Assembly (NCBI GenBank): GCA_964035545.1
Contig: OZ037772.1
Coordinates: 372,001 to 436,000 of the forward strand
Length of the DNA: 64,000 bases
Direction of reading: 5' to 3'
From: Bugula neritina
Lineage: Eukaryota > Bryozoa > Gymnolaemata > Cheilostomatida > Bugulidae
Numbering within the stretch: the stretch's first letter is position 1; the number at the start of each line of letters is the position of its first letter. Both the position numbers and the translations under genes were made by a program. The notes beneath the pieces are model-generated. The model saw only the letters and a program-made list of their open reading frames with translations. It was not told the DNA's origin and searched no databases. Positions 24,819-37,367 of this stretch are shown piece after piece.

Positions 24819-25258
24819 GTGAGTAATGGCCATGATGTGCTTTGATGTTGCCCGCTTTGTAGCAGAAAGGCTCTTTGAATGCTGTTTTGGAACTCAAATG
24901 ACAGACTTGTTTCAAATTGTTTGTATGTTTAATTTGCAGACAAACAATTTCATAATCAACTGCTAGAAACTATTGTAATAAAAATATAGACAGCTGTTAT
25001 AATGTGTTTCTCCTCCTAGCATTAATGAGTAGCATTCTTGTTTGATGAGTCACCTAATTAGTTCGTTTCTTCAGTTAAATGTTGCTACATTCTGACAGAT
25101 TATATAATGTTGGTTTCGTTGCTGTTAGCTTACATCACTACTTACACCTTATTTCTCTAGAAACATAGGTAAGGGATGGTACAATTTATACTGTGTATTA
25201 TATACTGTTAGTTATATTGTGAAATAGAGAAGTTGTATTCTCTATTGTTTGTTGTCAG
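24819..25258. other. Collagen intron where an expected exon is not found
   Basis: Between the telopeptide exon and the next COLFI exon I see no exon for the NPARTCRDL-type start of a fibrillar C-propeptide. The flanking phases (1 and 0) also disagree, as if one exon were lost. Confidence 0.45.
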
Positions 25259-26287
25259 GTGGATCCAGATGGTGGCTCCATAGCTAATGCTATCCAGGCT
25301 TACTGTCGCAAGGAAATGAAGAGCACTTGTATCAATGCCAAGAACTCCGAGTTTGCTACCAAATCGTACGTCACCCAGCAGCTAGATAATCAGCCATTCA
25401 TTGCTAAACACATGGGAACAGCACTTGTAAGTGTTTATCTTGTATCAACCACGACTGTCTTAGTAATAGTCAAGAATATTCAAAAGTTTTATGTTGAGAA
25501 TTGTCGCTATAGTAACATATTTGTTTACTGTATGGATGTTGATAAGTATTGCTATAGTAACGTGTTGGTTTCCTGTATGGATGTTGCTAGTCACCAGATA
25601 CTAGTTCTCTACTATGTTGCTAGGCACTTGATAATCTGAACAATCACTGGCTTCTTCTTAAGCTGAGCGAGTTGTTGGTATGACTATTCCTTTTGCTGAT
25701 TGTAGATGTATAAACTCAGTGGCGGTAGAAGATGCATTCGGTGGGAAGAAAAAGTCAGTCATTTTATATACAGCTGGTGAAAAAGAATACACAGCGACAG
25801 TCAGCAGGCTCCAATCTTCCGTGCTGCAGGATGATTGCAAGGTATGTAAATCTAACCTGTATATAGTGTAAATCTGATCTATATACTGTAAATCTGACCT
25901 ATAAAGTGTAAATCTGACCCATATAGTGTGAATCTGACCTATAAAGTGTTAATCTAACCTATATAGCGTAAATTCTACCTACATATGAACATGATTGCGA
26001 TAGTTGCATCTTTTTGTATTGATATACAATATAGCTTGCCTTTGAGGCTTTTTAACAACTACTAATGAGTTCAACCCAAAAGCACTTTGATTTCTGTGCA
26101 AGTTTAGAGTTTTGAGTTTGCCCTCTGCCATTTTGTAGAATTCCAAATACCATCAGAAGCTCTGACAGTGATTGAGATTTACACCAAGACCACCACCCAC
26201 TTGCCTATTATTGACATTGCTCCTGGTGACATCGGGACCACCCACAAAGAGTTTGGGGTTCAGCTTGGAGAAGTCTGCTTTTCATAG
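25259..26287 (+). CDS. Fibrillar collagen C-propeptide (COLFI-like), 3' exons
   Basis: Exons 25259-25426 ([16 protein letters not shown]), 25668-25841 ([30 protein letters not shown]) and 26139-26287 ([32 protein letters not shown], stop TAG 26,285-26,287). The order and motifs match the C-propeptide of fibrillar collagens, which drives chain trimerisation in the ER. About 160 residues are seen against about 230 in the family, with the first third missing. The last junction joins phase 0 to an exon needing phase 1, implying a frameshift. AATAAA at 26,447-26,452 is a likely poly(A) signal. Confidence 0.75.
25855..25980. repeat. About 20-bp tandem repeat in collagen intron
   Basis: About six imperfect units of GTAAATCTGACCTATATAGT after the splice donor. 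Confidence 0.85.
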
Positions 26288-28900
26288 ACTCATATCTAAC
26301 AACAGTTTTATTTGTCTGATTTGTAAGACTGTCCCTGATTAGAGAATTAGTGGCCAATCAGAGAATGCAATCAATGTTTGGTTGGCTGAGACCAGCAGTC
26401 TGATTTTTATATAACCTAATTGTAAATGAAAGATTTGATTACTCTAAATAAATTTATCCGAGACTTCCAAGGCAGTGATGGTGATTTTTGTACATATAAC
26501 TTTGAAGAAGTTTAGCTATAGAGTTTATGCTGTTTTTTAATTATTCCACCATAACTTGAGATTGTGAGTAGTGATTCTAGAATGAGATAGGGAGGGTGTT
26601 ATGCCCCTCCCTATGATTTTATATATTCAGAAACTGTTGTTAATTTAGTAATTCTGTTGGTGCTACATTTTTGAATTTATTTAATCCAATCATTTCTTTA
26701 ATATTGCAAAATATATTTTACCATACAGCACTACCAACTTATTTCTCAGCTTGTAAATTTCATCATCAAAATTATTGAAGTAATAAATAATAATCATAAT
26801 CTTATATTATAATCAAATATACTAGAACAAATATAGACTTCTATAGTATATTATGCCTATCATTCATAAATTGCACTTTTAGAAAGAGGGGAACTTGATA
26901 GTAAACAGTTATGGAAGGGGAGATGATATGGTATGAAAAAGGTTTGGAACCACTGAGCTAGAGGAACCACCATACCTCTACCATATCATCACATCCCTCT
27001 GCCATCTTGATTGCAGCCTGCCAGTTAAGAAAATTCAGGATTAATCAGATATTCAGTGATGTCGCTGAATATGCTAGTACTAAACAGCTCAACTTAAACA
27101 TAATAAAAATATTTTACATAATGAAAGTACAAACAAAAAGATGCAAGTGCTAGCTGACACTGAAGACTACTAATAAGAGACAGAGTCCTTGTAAAGATTT
27201 TGCTACTGAAAAGGACATAGATGTTATCGGTATTTTTGTAATTTGAAAATATACAGGACCGGAATTGGATATTCTAAAATAGTTCAATTGAAAAACATGC
27301 ACACCTGGTGCCCTGGATAATTGTTCAGATTTCAACCTAAGAGTTGTCTCTCTTCGACACTACAATATAGCGCTCCGCTCAATAAATGCAACATTTCTTT
27401 CACGTGATTATTATAGAGCCGACCTTTGTACTTGAGTGACGTGTTATAATCCTTCTGCGCGCAGAACTTCCTCGTTATTTTGGTTTTGGTTTTATTCATA
27501 TTGTGCCTTTTCTCAGTTACTACGTACTAGTTACCAAGTTTCTTACCAGTTTACAGACTGACACTATTGACTCTCGTGAGGTGAGAACAGTTTGAGTCAT
27601 CTCATCATTTCTCAAATTAATCAGGTACCCGTACTTTAATACTTGCAGTTAGATTTGCTATTTTAGTATTTACTATAAAAATTTAGTATTTTACTATTTT
27701 AATTCTAGATTTACTTTTACTTTTAGTTTTAGTTTTACTTTTAGCCTTTAGGCTTTAGGTTTAAGTCTAGGCTTATAACTTATATAATACCAATATAAGA
27801 TTAAGCTTAAGACTAAGTTATATTTAAATTATAAGTTATATAAATTAAAATTCTTACAGTTTGAGTTAATCATAATTTTATAATATTAATTAAATATAAT
27901 ATTAATTGTTTCTCTTTGAGTCTTGGATTTGAAATTTACAATAGACATAGTAATACCATAGCCCATAGGCATATGATCAATAATTAATTAATTATAATGA
28001 TTTATCGAATAATATAAATATGAATATCGTATTGATGATATTAAATTTATTATTATTATAAAAAATTTAATCGACTTCAAGTTTAGGTTCAAGTTTTAAT
28101 ACTGAAAAATTGATCTACCAGTAGTAGTACTAGTACTACTACTAGTACTACTACGTCTACAGTAGTACTAGTAGTAGTGGTGGTAGCCTACGATTACAGA
28201 TTACTATTACGTACTATAAGTATTAGTTCATTAGTAATACATGTACTATTAGATTACTCTTAGTATTGCTATTCGATTTACTGTTGGTATAACTATATAA
28301 GAATTGAGACTAAGTATTTCAGTTTCGCACTATTTTATTTATATAAATGTTTGTATTAACTTTAAGTATTACTATTAGTAATCACAATTAGCATTGATAT
28401 TGCATCTCCTATTAGGATTACTGCTATTACTATTAGTATTGTTGTGTGAGTAATTACTAATTAGTATTAGTAATTTTTACTCATTGCATTACATTTACTA
28501 TAAGTATAACTATAAAGTGTAAGTTACTATTATTGCTCTACTATAACTATCAGTATTAGATTTAGTGTTGCAGTTGGTTTTACTGCCAGGTCCCCTACCA
28601 TCATTAAATTTATTTATAATGATAATCTTGGTGATTATCACCCAATATTGACTCATGACTAGGTTAGCCACATTTATATGATCTGCTATTGTTGTAAACA
28701 TAAAAATATGAGGTTAGTGTTAATAAATCATTTGCTAGGTAAGAGTGTAGAATAAATAATTGGCTAGAGATGAGTGTAGAAGCTGCCAACTCATGAAACA
28801 ACTACACCTGACCTAACAGAAGCACAAACATGTTAAATTAGTATGTTCCACACCACCATAGTTTCTATTAGATGATTAGAGTAGCAAACTAGCAGTTGAT
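26288..28900. other. Intergenic, no gene recognised
   Basis: AT-rich. Contains a short hAT-like MITE end at 26,878-26,962, TTTTAG-type repeats near 27,660-27,760, and AGTACTAGT palindromes near 28,118-28,180. I see no exon-like coding signal. Confidence 0.5.
26878..26962 (-). mobile_element. Solo end of the hAT-like MITE family
   Basis: The reverse complement begins CAGTGGTTCCAAACCTTTTT and continues with the CATACCAT...CCCCTT...TTTACTAT pattern seen at 60-110 and 30,720-30,775. Only about 85 bp remains. Confidence 0.6.
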
Positions 28901-28919
28901 GGCTTTTTCCCTGGCTGGT

Positions 28920-29545
28920 GGAAGAGTGAATCTAAGTAACATATTAATATTTTGGTGTGTTAGTGGATTAGAATTTGAGATTTCATGAACATGTACAATC
29001 AGTAGTTACAACAGTATCAAGAAGAATGTATATTGTGAAGAGTTTTGCATATCTTAGCTCTAAACCTCTAGCAAATATGTTATTCAAAAGTTTCATCTTG
29101 TCCCGCATCGCCTATTGTCTACCTACTATTTTTACTTGTATCTATGCCAGTGATAAAAAAGCCATTCAAAGGATTTTCAAAGTTTGCTCAAAACTTGGGA
29201 TTGAGTATCTAAACATTGATTTGCACATTCAGAAACTCACTAAAGAACTTGCTATCAAATATATAGCAGACAATGACCATTTTATCAATAACTTTCTGAG
29301 TCAATGCCCTTCTGGAAGATATCGAACTATCAAATATAGAGGGGCATGGGGCCGAGATAGCTTCTTGCGACTTCTTGTAAATACTTTAAACGAGCTTTTA
29401 TTTTAAATAGTCTAACAGAGTTTTGACTTTTTCTCTTAATTTTGTTCATGCCTAGTTATGTTATAATCAGCATTTACACTGAATTTTGCAACGTGTTGTC
29501 ATGTTTGTGATATATAATAAATCAATCAATCAATCAATCAAATCA
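28920..29545 (+). mobile_element. 5'-truncated LINE insertion with (TCAA)n tail
   Basis: An open frame at 28975-29406 encodes FHEHVQSVVTTVSRRMYIVK, FKSFILSRIAYCLP and YRGAWGRDSFLRLLVN. These resemble the C-terminal end of a non-LTR retrotransposon reverse transcriptase (HV..V..KVSRRLY..., S....YC.P). The reading frame stays open to TAA. About 110 bp later comes AATAAATCAATCAATCAATC, the short-repeat 3' tail typical of CR1/L2-type elements. The upstream two-thirds of RT is missing. Not found in the duplicated part of the window. Confidence 0.75.
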
Positions 29546-30224
29546 TGCATCACCAACACTGCAGAAATGTTGAAATGAATTTTGTCATTTAGATTATGGA
29601 GAAAACAAAGTATTTTCAACACCCAGCACAAAATATTTCATGAAACTATGTTTTCTCCCACTGCTATGTTTCCCCCTATTTTGTGTCTTAGCGTGAGCCC
29701 ACGCAATGTATCTAGCCCAAAAATGGGCAGGTAACATTGTAAAAATGGCTGATATTTCTGAATAAGGGGATAAGCAGCTGAGCCCAATTGTGCTGTTTGT
29801 TCATAAAAGTAATACATAACTCACTGGTATTCATGTTTCACTTCTCCTCTATATATTAGAAACACTTGATTATTGATGTTCAATAGAAGTAGAATAAAAG
29901 TGTTCACTGAAGCACACAACATTGCTTCATATTTACTGTATATGGAGTTTGAGTCACCAGCAAAAACCTATTCAGTGATTACAATGGAAACAATACAGCC
30001 TTTGTTAGAGAGTTAAAGCTGTGAGCTCAGCATGTTGTAGCTGACTATCATGTATACCAGTGTTATTAACTGCCTTTGTTTAACATTATTTTTCATGTCT
30101 TTATTTTGTATGGTTTATTGTTAATGGTTAAGTCTTTGATTGGGAAACCTTCACATATGCAGTGTGAAATATTATGCTAAGAGAATGTGTATCTTTTACA
30201 GCATTTCCTTATCATATAACCAAG
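29546..30224. other. Upstream flank of TRIM copy B
   Basis: No gene recognised. It should contain the TRIM promoter, but I cannot point to a specific element. Confidence 0.3.
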
Positions 30225-33200
30225 ATGGCAGAATCCAGAGTTGTGAAAAAGAGACTAAACAATTCGTATCGCTGTGGGTACTGCTCGCAGTACTTCAACA
30301 AACTTGAAGATCCCAGAACTCTGCCATGTCTGCATGTGTACTGCATGAGATGTTTGAAGACTGACATCGGTGGTAGGAAGGATCATATCAGATGTGCTTA
30401 TTGTAGGTGAGTTACAGTACATAACACAATATATCATGTCGTAGGCTTGCGTATGATTTTCTCACTATCATCTAGGAGTTGTCTGGTCTATGTCTATGAA
30501 AAGCAAACAATACTGTGTATTCTATGTGAACTCTGGTTACCAACTTGTGGAGTGTGTGGATATCTTCTCATTAGGTAGAGAAAGTAACTGTTATGTAGAT
30601 TGCATCATCAGCTGTCCTCTCTTGTTGAATTGGGTATACTGTTGGATGTCATGGGATTGGGGTTGTCTCCTCATTATATTATTTTGTTCTCATACAGTAC
30701 AATACTTGTTAGACCAACCTTTTTCATATCATTCCCACTTTCATAAATGTTTACTATTGATTATCCCCCCTTTATAAAAAACGAAAAAATTTATGACTGA
30801 CATAATGATAATATAGATTACTATGCAATATTTTTTCTATTACATTTGAATATAATATAATTATTTCTGATAATTATATTGTACATGTATAAAACACAGA
30901 GCAGTTCAATTATTAATATTATGGCTGCAGCTGATGACATTGTGTCAGCTTGCTTTCCAATCGCCCACCCCAACCCTTAAACCCCAACCCCAATATTGAA
31001 ATTAAAACACATTCATGTAGAAGTAGACTGAGAAGGCAGAATTGGTTAAATAGATAAGCTAAGATGAATGCTTATAGATATACATGTACATGTAACTTGC
31101 AAGAGCTCAAAAGTCTTTACAAACTGCTTGAAATTTTCAAAATCGAAATCCAGGCTCCCCCCTAAAAAGCCCGAATTCCCTCTTATAGGGGGATTCTCCC
31201 AGGTTGGGAACCATTGTGTTGAATTGACTTGTGTTTACTATCTCCTTTCCTGTGATTATAAACATGTATGATGTTGTCATGACAACAGAGTTGCTGTGGC
31301 ACAAAGTACAGTTTACTAGTATGTAGTGATTGTGTAGTGAGAGTGGAGTGTCTGGTTATTGTCCATGGTTATGTGTAATCTGTAAGGAGTAGAATTATAT
31401 TATTTTAATATAATGTTGAGAGAGGTACTTTTATAATGGCAGTTTGCTCAATAGTTTTAGTTCTAATGCAATAGACTCATAGCTCTGGAGTCTAGCAGCT
31501 GCTACTATTACCACTAGCTGTTCAAAATTCGGCCAACATCCGGGCTGCCAAACCATAATAGCCATTGGCAAGGCCAAGCAGTCACTGAGAAATTATTTGA
31601 CTAAAGAGCAGGTCTTATGACAATTAGTAGTCAGTCCCTTAGACAGGAAACAGTGATTCTGTGACCTATGTAGTTAAATCCATTGCTGAACTTTTGATTG
31701 ATTATTAGATAGCCATCACAATTGTGTTTGGTGGTAAGTTGTACAATATAATATTATGGGGTGTCAATCAGTGTCTAATATAATCTGTGAATTGAGTGTC
31801 TCCTTTAGCTTTGATGAGTTGATTACTTTGTACTGAGTCATGAATAGTGTTGAGGATTTGGGCCTTTATTATGCCAACCCCCCCCCTCTGACTTAAACTG
31901 TGACCCAACCTGCTGCACATACATAGTAGTACTACACTGAAGATAGTTAACATGTGTATATATCATATACATATATATATAACATATATATATACATGCA
32001 TATATCATCCTACTAGTAATGGATTACTAAGTACAACTTATCCTATGACTCACTTTTCTTATGCTAGCTGCACGAGATAGACAACACACACGTGACACGC
32101 ACTCACAGTGCACTAGCTCTTGACACATTGCCAAGGATGATGAAATGACAGTTTCGCGCCACTCCTAGCAGTTAGAGTGGCAGGGAATAGTTGTAGTATG
32201 TTGTAGTATTGACTTCAGAATTCACACCTCAGTAAGTAGTTGCATTGCACAAACTTGCAACAAAAGTGAATAATTATTGACAATATGGCCTCCACTCAGT
32301 AGTTAACTAGTAATTTGTCTTGTAATTTTACTCTACAAGTTACAGTTGAGTCTATTTGTTGAGTAGCAGTTCTTTGTCATGAGTGACTATTTTCCAGCAT
32401 ATTAAGTACATAATATAGTCAAGTGTGTTTGTGTGATAGCCTGTGGTCTATATAATGAATGTGTGTTGATGGGTGATGAGTATTTATTTGAGTATTTGTC
32501 AAGGACATAGCTGTGTGTGTGGATGGAGTATTTCATCACTTGAGATATACTAAACACAGCTAACACAGGTAACATACTGATTGCTATATATTGTAGGAAA
32601 GATCACTATGACATCACGGATCCCACAACACTACCAGTAGCTCAGCATGGAGACCCCTTAGAATACAAGTCTCCACCCAAACCTGCACCCATTCCCTGCG
32701 ATGTTTGTAAAGGTGGAACTGAAGCTGCTGTGTTTTGTGTCGACAGTCAAAAGAAATTGTGTCAGCAGCATCAAGAAGTGAGTCTTTCTTATATAATTTC
32801 TCAAGATTAGTTACTAAACCAGTTCTGGTTTGTATGTAGAATATTATTGAAAAGAAATGTTGAGTCTGTGTGACTTTTTATACTAAACACACAGTTTCAC
32901 AGTGCAGTGAGTCAACTATGACAGACTTGTTGGTGAAAATACAACCAACTAAACTGTTGACCTTTATTATACAGAATCACAGAGAGCTGATGGGAGATAG
33001 ACATCAGTTTATTGACATTGAGGTCTACAGAGCTTCTCCCCAAAGATATACTATAACTGAGTGTGAACATCATAAACAGGAACAGCTGACAGAAGTGTGT
33101 TCCAAGTGTCACCAGATATTCTGTATGAGATGTGATATGAAGACTGGCTGTAAGGATAAGACAGGTATTTACTTGCTGTTTCTATTTCTGTAGAAAGAAA

Positions 33201-36200
33201 CTGAGAAATGTTACAAGAACCTGTTATTTATTATTTTATTATTAAAGTGAGTTATGTAACAGTAAAAGAGGAAGTAAGTTTGTCAGCATTAAGGTTTGTG
33301 TGAGACAGAAGTGGATAGTGCAGGAGTTTATATTCTCACTGTTATGTTGAATATTTAGTATATTTCATCCTTCAAGTGTCTGTTTCCTTGATAAGATGGT
33401 ATAGGCATAGCTTTAACTCAGTTGTGTCCCACCTTTTTTATAAATATTTTCTATTAAGTTTCCGCCTCTTTGATAAAATTGTAATTTCATTTATAAAGAA
33501 AATCTCGGACAGGTTGTTTTCCTAATAATTCATTGAGTGTAGAAAAAAGCACTTTGTATTTGACATGGACCAGTGTCTGCCGCAACTTCAGTTCAGCTTT
33601 GAAAGCATTGATGCTGCTATTAAAAGCAGTGAGTTGATGATTATAATCATTCATTTTAGGTTCAAAGTTTTTAGTACAGCAAATATATCTACTAGGTATG
33701 CAATAAGTAGTTCATGGAGATCAGATTGACTCACTGCAAAAACTTGCTGTTGGTTTTTACTTTCAAGAAACTTTTTAACCTCCATTCATAGTAGGAGGGG
33801 TAGCAGCTAGGGTAGAAAAGGAAAAGGCACTTTGTGTTTGGCATGGACCAGTGTCTGCCACAACTTCAGTTTAGTTATAGAACACATACATGTAACCTGG
33901 AAAACAAGGCAAGAGCTCAAAGAGCTAGTAAACTGTGTGAATTTTTTAGAAATGAAACCCCTGGAAAGCCCAAATTCCCTGCAAGGGGAATCCCCCAAGG
34001 TTGGGAGCCACTGCTCTAACTTTTTCAATTATATTATTCTAAGTGCAGTGATTAATGAGCTAACCTGTGAAATATTTCTAGTCTAACCAACTGTCTAGTT
34101 ATCACATAGTATGTGTATAGTGATACATCATCAACCTGTAGGTACAAGTAGCAGGTGTAGAATAAGTACAATATCACATCTATAATAATGTTTTTATAAA
34201 TAGTGTGATTTTATGTATACAGAGGAGACAGTAGCATCCCATGACTTGGCATCTTTGAGTGATTTGTCTTGTGAGTTACGAGAAAGTCTGACTGGTGGAA
34301 TACAGACTCTGTCTGAGAAAGTTGCAGAGTTGAATGACATCTCAAAGGATGCCTGGAAAGAACTGAGTAAAATAGAAGATGAAGTGAAGAAGATGGTTGC
34401 CAGAGTAAACGCTGTAGCTGACGCTCAGGTATGCTGACATGGTGATGTCATCTAATGTAATTCTGTTTGTCTGAAATTGGATTTTGCATGTGGTCTTTCA
34501 GTTGTAATCAGAAATGAATTTCATTTGCCACTAGAATTAACTGGCCATTAAAGCTTTATCATTCTGTGAACAAGTAGCAGTAGTCATTCATCACATGTTA
34601 CTCAGTGCAGAGGAACCTGTCAATACAGATGACTCACTCATCCTTCTGCAACTGTCAATCACTCACACAGAGAGGTTGGCTGTCTGAGTGATTAACAGGT
34701 GTCAGGGGGAGGAGACTAGTCACGTGATGTACTAGCTCTCTGCTGTGTATAGAGTGTCACGTGACTGAGTCATTGTCCACTCAGTGGGTGATCTGTCACT
34801 TTCATTTCAAGTGCAGAGGTTGTGAGGTGCAGATGTGGTTACGCTGTGTTACTATTTATTAGATAGAAGAGATTAGAAAGAGAGCTACAAACCTGAGGCT
34901 AGAAATATATGGATATTTGAAGAGCTGCACACAGATAGTGGATAATTATAGAATAGAGCTGGCCTTGAGTAAGACAATGGGCAGACAGTCTCTGCTGGAC
35001 ACAGTACAACATGCAGTTGATAAGTTCAATGATGCAGGGATTGTGAGAGACTACAAAGAGATGAGTGAGAAGGTGGAAAAGGCTACAGATATTGGTGTAA
35101 TAGAGAAGTGTGTACTTCCAGACAGCATCTTGGTACCAACATGTAGGTGGAGTCTATAAATAGTAACACTAACTATAAATAACTTTCTGCTTGTAATTAG
35201 TTGAGTTGTTTTCACTGAATATTTTAATAGTAGAATAAGTAGATAGAGTTTATTTATTAGAGAATTGAGTTTTGTTCTACTCTCACATTATGAGACATTC
35301 CTGCAGTGTTTCAGAGTTTATGATGTATAAGTGAGCTGCTAAACTGTGTTATGCTGACTACCTGCTGTCAGTATTAACAAGATATTCTCACTTAGACCTG
35401 TGCATCACGTAGCAACTTGTAGTAACTACAGACTGCTTATATTTAAAACATTTTTTTATTTCAAGTTTGAAAAGCTGTTCCCACCTCCTCAGGTGATGAG
35501 ATTCTCAAGTTATAGAATTGTTATTTTGTTGTTGCAGACAGTGAAGACAGTCTGGGACTGAAGCTGCTGCAGCCACCATCTTCTCTACAGTCTGATGGAC
35601 TTCCTGTACGTGACTGGTGTGCCTCAGTAAACATCTCAGCTGATGGACATCTGATGTGTGGGACACGAGAAGGTGTAGAAGTAATAAATAGAGAGACTCT
35701 GGATACTATCAGCTCAGCGAAGGACACCAACAATACATGGTGGGGGGAGATAATCCAACCTGAAGGGGTGATGGTTGGCAGCGGGTATAACGAAGAGGAG
35801 GAAACAGCTGAAGTCTCACTTCTTGATCCGAACTCCTTTGAGAAGACTCGCTCTCTCTACAAGCATTCAGTAGATGTACCCTTCCTTTACTATAGAATAG
35901 CTCAGCACGACTCACTGCTCTATATTGTAGACACGAGTGAGAAACAGCTGGTAGTCTGTAATCTAGTTGACAATAAAATGCAGAAGTTCCCACTTCCTGA
36001 GATGGAGTTCCCTGACCCTGTATGCATCCTCCCAGACTCAACTCTCCTCTTAGGAGACTGTGCTGCAGATGGTAAAGTGAGAAGATATAAAGTGGAGAAC
36101 ACAACTCTCTCTCTAATGTGGGAGTTTCCTCACATCTCAGTACCATCTGGTATTTCCTTTGATCCAACATCTGAACTGATTCACATCTGTACAGTGGAAG

Positions 36201-37367
36201 GACCTCTCCTCATCCTCTCACTTGAAGGTAAATACTCTGTTTATTATAGTAAGTTTAGTTACTTTATATATAATTATGTTGTAGTAAATAATATATTTTA
36301 ATAATTAACAGTAAACAACTTCCACTCATAAGATATATTATGATATTGTTAGTATTTATCAAGTCACTGATGTTATTTTTAGCTAAAAGTTATGTAATAA
36401 AGACTGTAACATGCTGATAGTAGATGTTATATTCTTCATCACATGACTTGTAGCTAATAATAATATTAGTGAATAATACTGCCTCCCTACAATAAGTTTA
36501 TTTCCAGCTGCAGTAACATGCAGGATGTAAGCACAGGTAAAAGTGTATATTATATTGTATAGGTTTAAGGTGTACTCTGTGTAGTGTGCAGTGAGCTCTT
36601 AGTAAACTCTCTATTCACTCTTCCTTTCCAAGGGTTCACCTGGTAGTGTAGAGGATAGGGACTCCGCACTGCTAAGTGAGTTGGTGCTGCAAGGGGTTCA
36701 AACCCACCTATCAGCATGTCTAGTTAGTATACTATGCAAGTGTTTTACAGTAATTTTAGAGGTGCTCAGTCTAACAACTGTGCAGACTGCCAGCTACACA
36801 TGAGTTATGAGTTGTAGTTTGACTTCAGTCTAGTGCTGCTATTGTTTTGGTCATCAGATAATTTAAATATAAATAATTTGATACTTTTGACTGCCATTGC
36901 TGAGACTATTGTAACTTGATGATGGCTGGTAGAGCAGTGTTTGCTGGTGGGACTCAGGTAGCTGTGGTTGGTTCTTGTCATGTATTTAATATGTGATAAT
37001 GTTAAAGTAGCTGCAGTGGTATTAGAAGTAGACATGTGGGTGTGTTCTTGCTCAGAGCCACAGGCTGAGTTTGTGGGTCAAGGTCAATACAGTTGTATAA
37101 GGAGACAGTATTTTCTGCTGTTTGAATATTTACTTCATGCATATAACCTGCTTAGTTCCATCTTTAAAGGCAGCCTGTCTGTTTCTCTCAATACACACCA
37201 ACTGATACAATATGATGCTATTATTTACAGGTCAACTGGTGCTTACTGTTCCCAGAGAAAGTCTTGGTGTGAGTGGCGAGGTGTGGGACATTGCTGTGTA
37301 TAACAGAGACACAGTGTTTCTAGCAGGTGGAGATGATGGACTGAGGAGATACACAATAAAATACTAA
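30225..37367 (+). CDS. TRIM-like protein, copy B: RING, two B-boxes, coiled coil, propeller-like C-terminus
   Basis: Seven exons with fully consistent phases: 30225-30406, 32597-32777, 32975-33164, 34223-34428, 34863-35142, 35538-36227 and 37231-37367. The total is 1,866 nt, 621 residues plus stop. The start ATG sits in AAGATGGC. Exon 1 is a RING finger (CGYC, CLHVYCMRC, CAYC), suggesting E3 ubiquitin ligase activity. Exon 2 holds a B-box (CDVCKGG, CVDSQKKLC, H..H). Exon 3 holds a second one (CEHH, CSKCHQIFCMRCD). Exons 4-5 are probable coiled coil (dimerisation). Exons 6-7 are a propeller-like domain of about 275 residues, by analogy the target-binding part. Its target is unknown. AATAAA is at 37,549-37,554. 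Not assignable to a named TRIM. Confidence 0.92.
30709..31218. mobile_element. hAT-like MITE in TRIM copy B intron 1
   Basis: The left end (ACCAACCTTTTTCATATCAT) and right end (CCCAGGTTGGGAACCATTG) match the family at 37-611 and 33,419-34,013. The internal match includes AAGCCCGAATTCCC. The ends are degraded and no clear 8-bp target duplication is seen. Confidence 0.6.
31219..32596. other. TRIM copy B intron 1, remainder
   Basis: No second gene is seen. It contains an ATATAT-rich block at about 31,950-32,005 and otherwise unremarkable DNA. Confidence 0.5.
33419..34013. mobile_element. hAT-like MITE, copy B, with 8-bp target duplication
   Basis: The element starts CAGTTGTGTCCCACC and ends AAGGTTGGGAGCCACTG. 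The flanks CTTTAACT (33,411-33,418) and CTCTAACT (34,014-34,021) differ at one base, fitting the 8-bp target duplication of hAT elements. About 595 bp, non-coding, with an internal repeated motif (TTTGACATGGACCAGTGTCT). It lies in the intron between TRIM exons 3 and 4. Confidence 0.8.
36630..36712 (+). other. tRNA-like / SINE-head-like segment, copy B
   Basis: TGGTAGTGTAGAGG resembles box A, and GGTTCAAACCC at 36,695-36,705 is a perfect box B. Spacing is about 50 nt. No convincing acceptor stem pairing was found, so a SINE head or tRNA pseudogene is preferred over a working tRNA. Confidence 0.4.
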
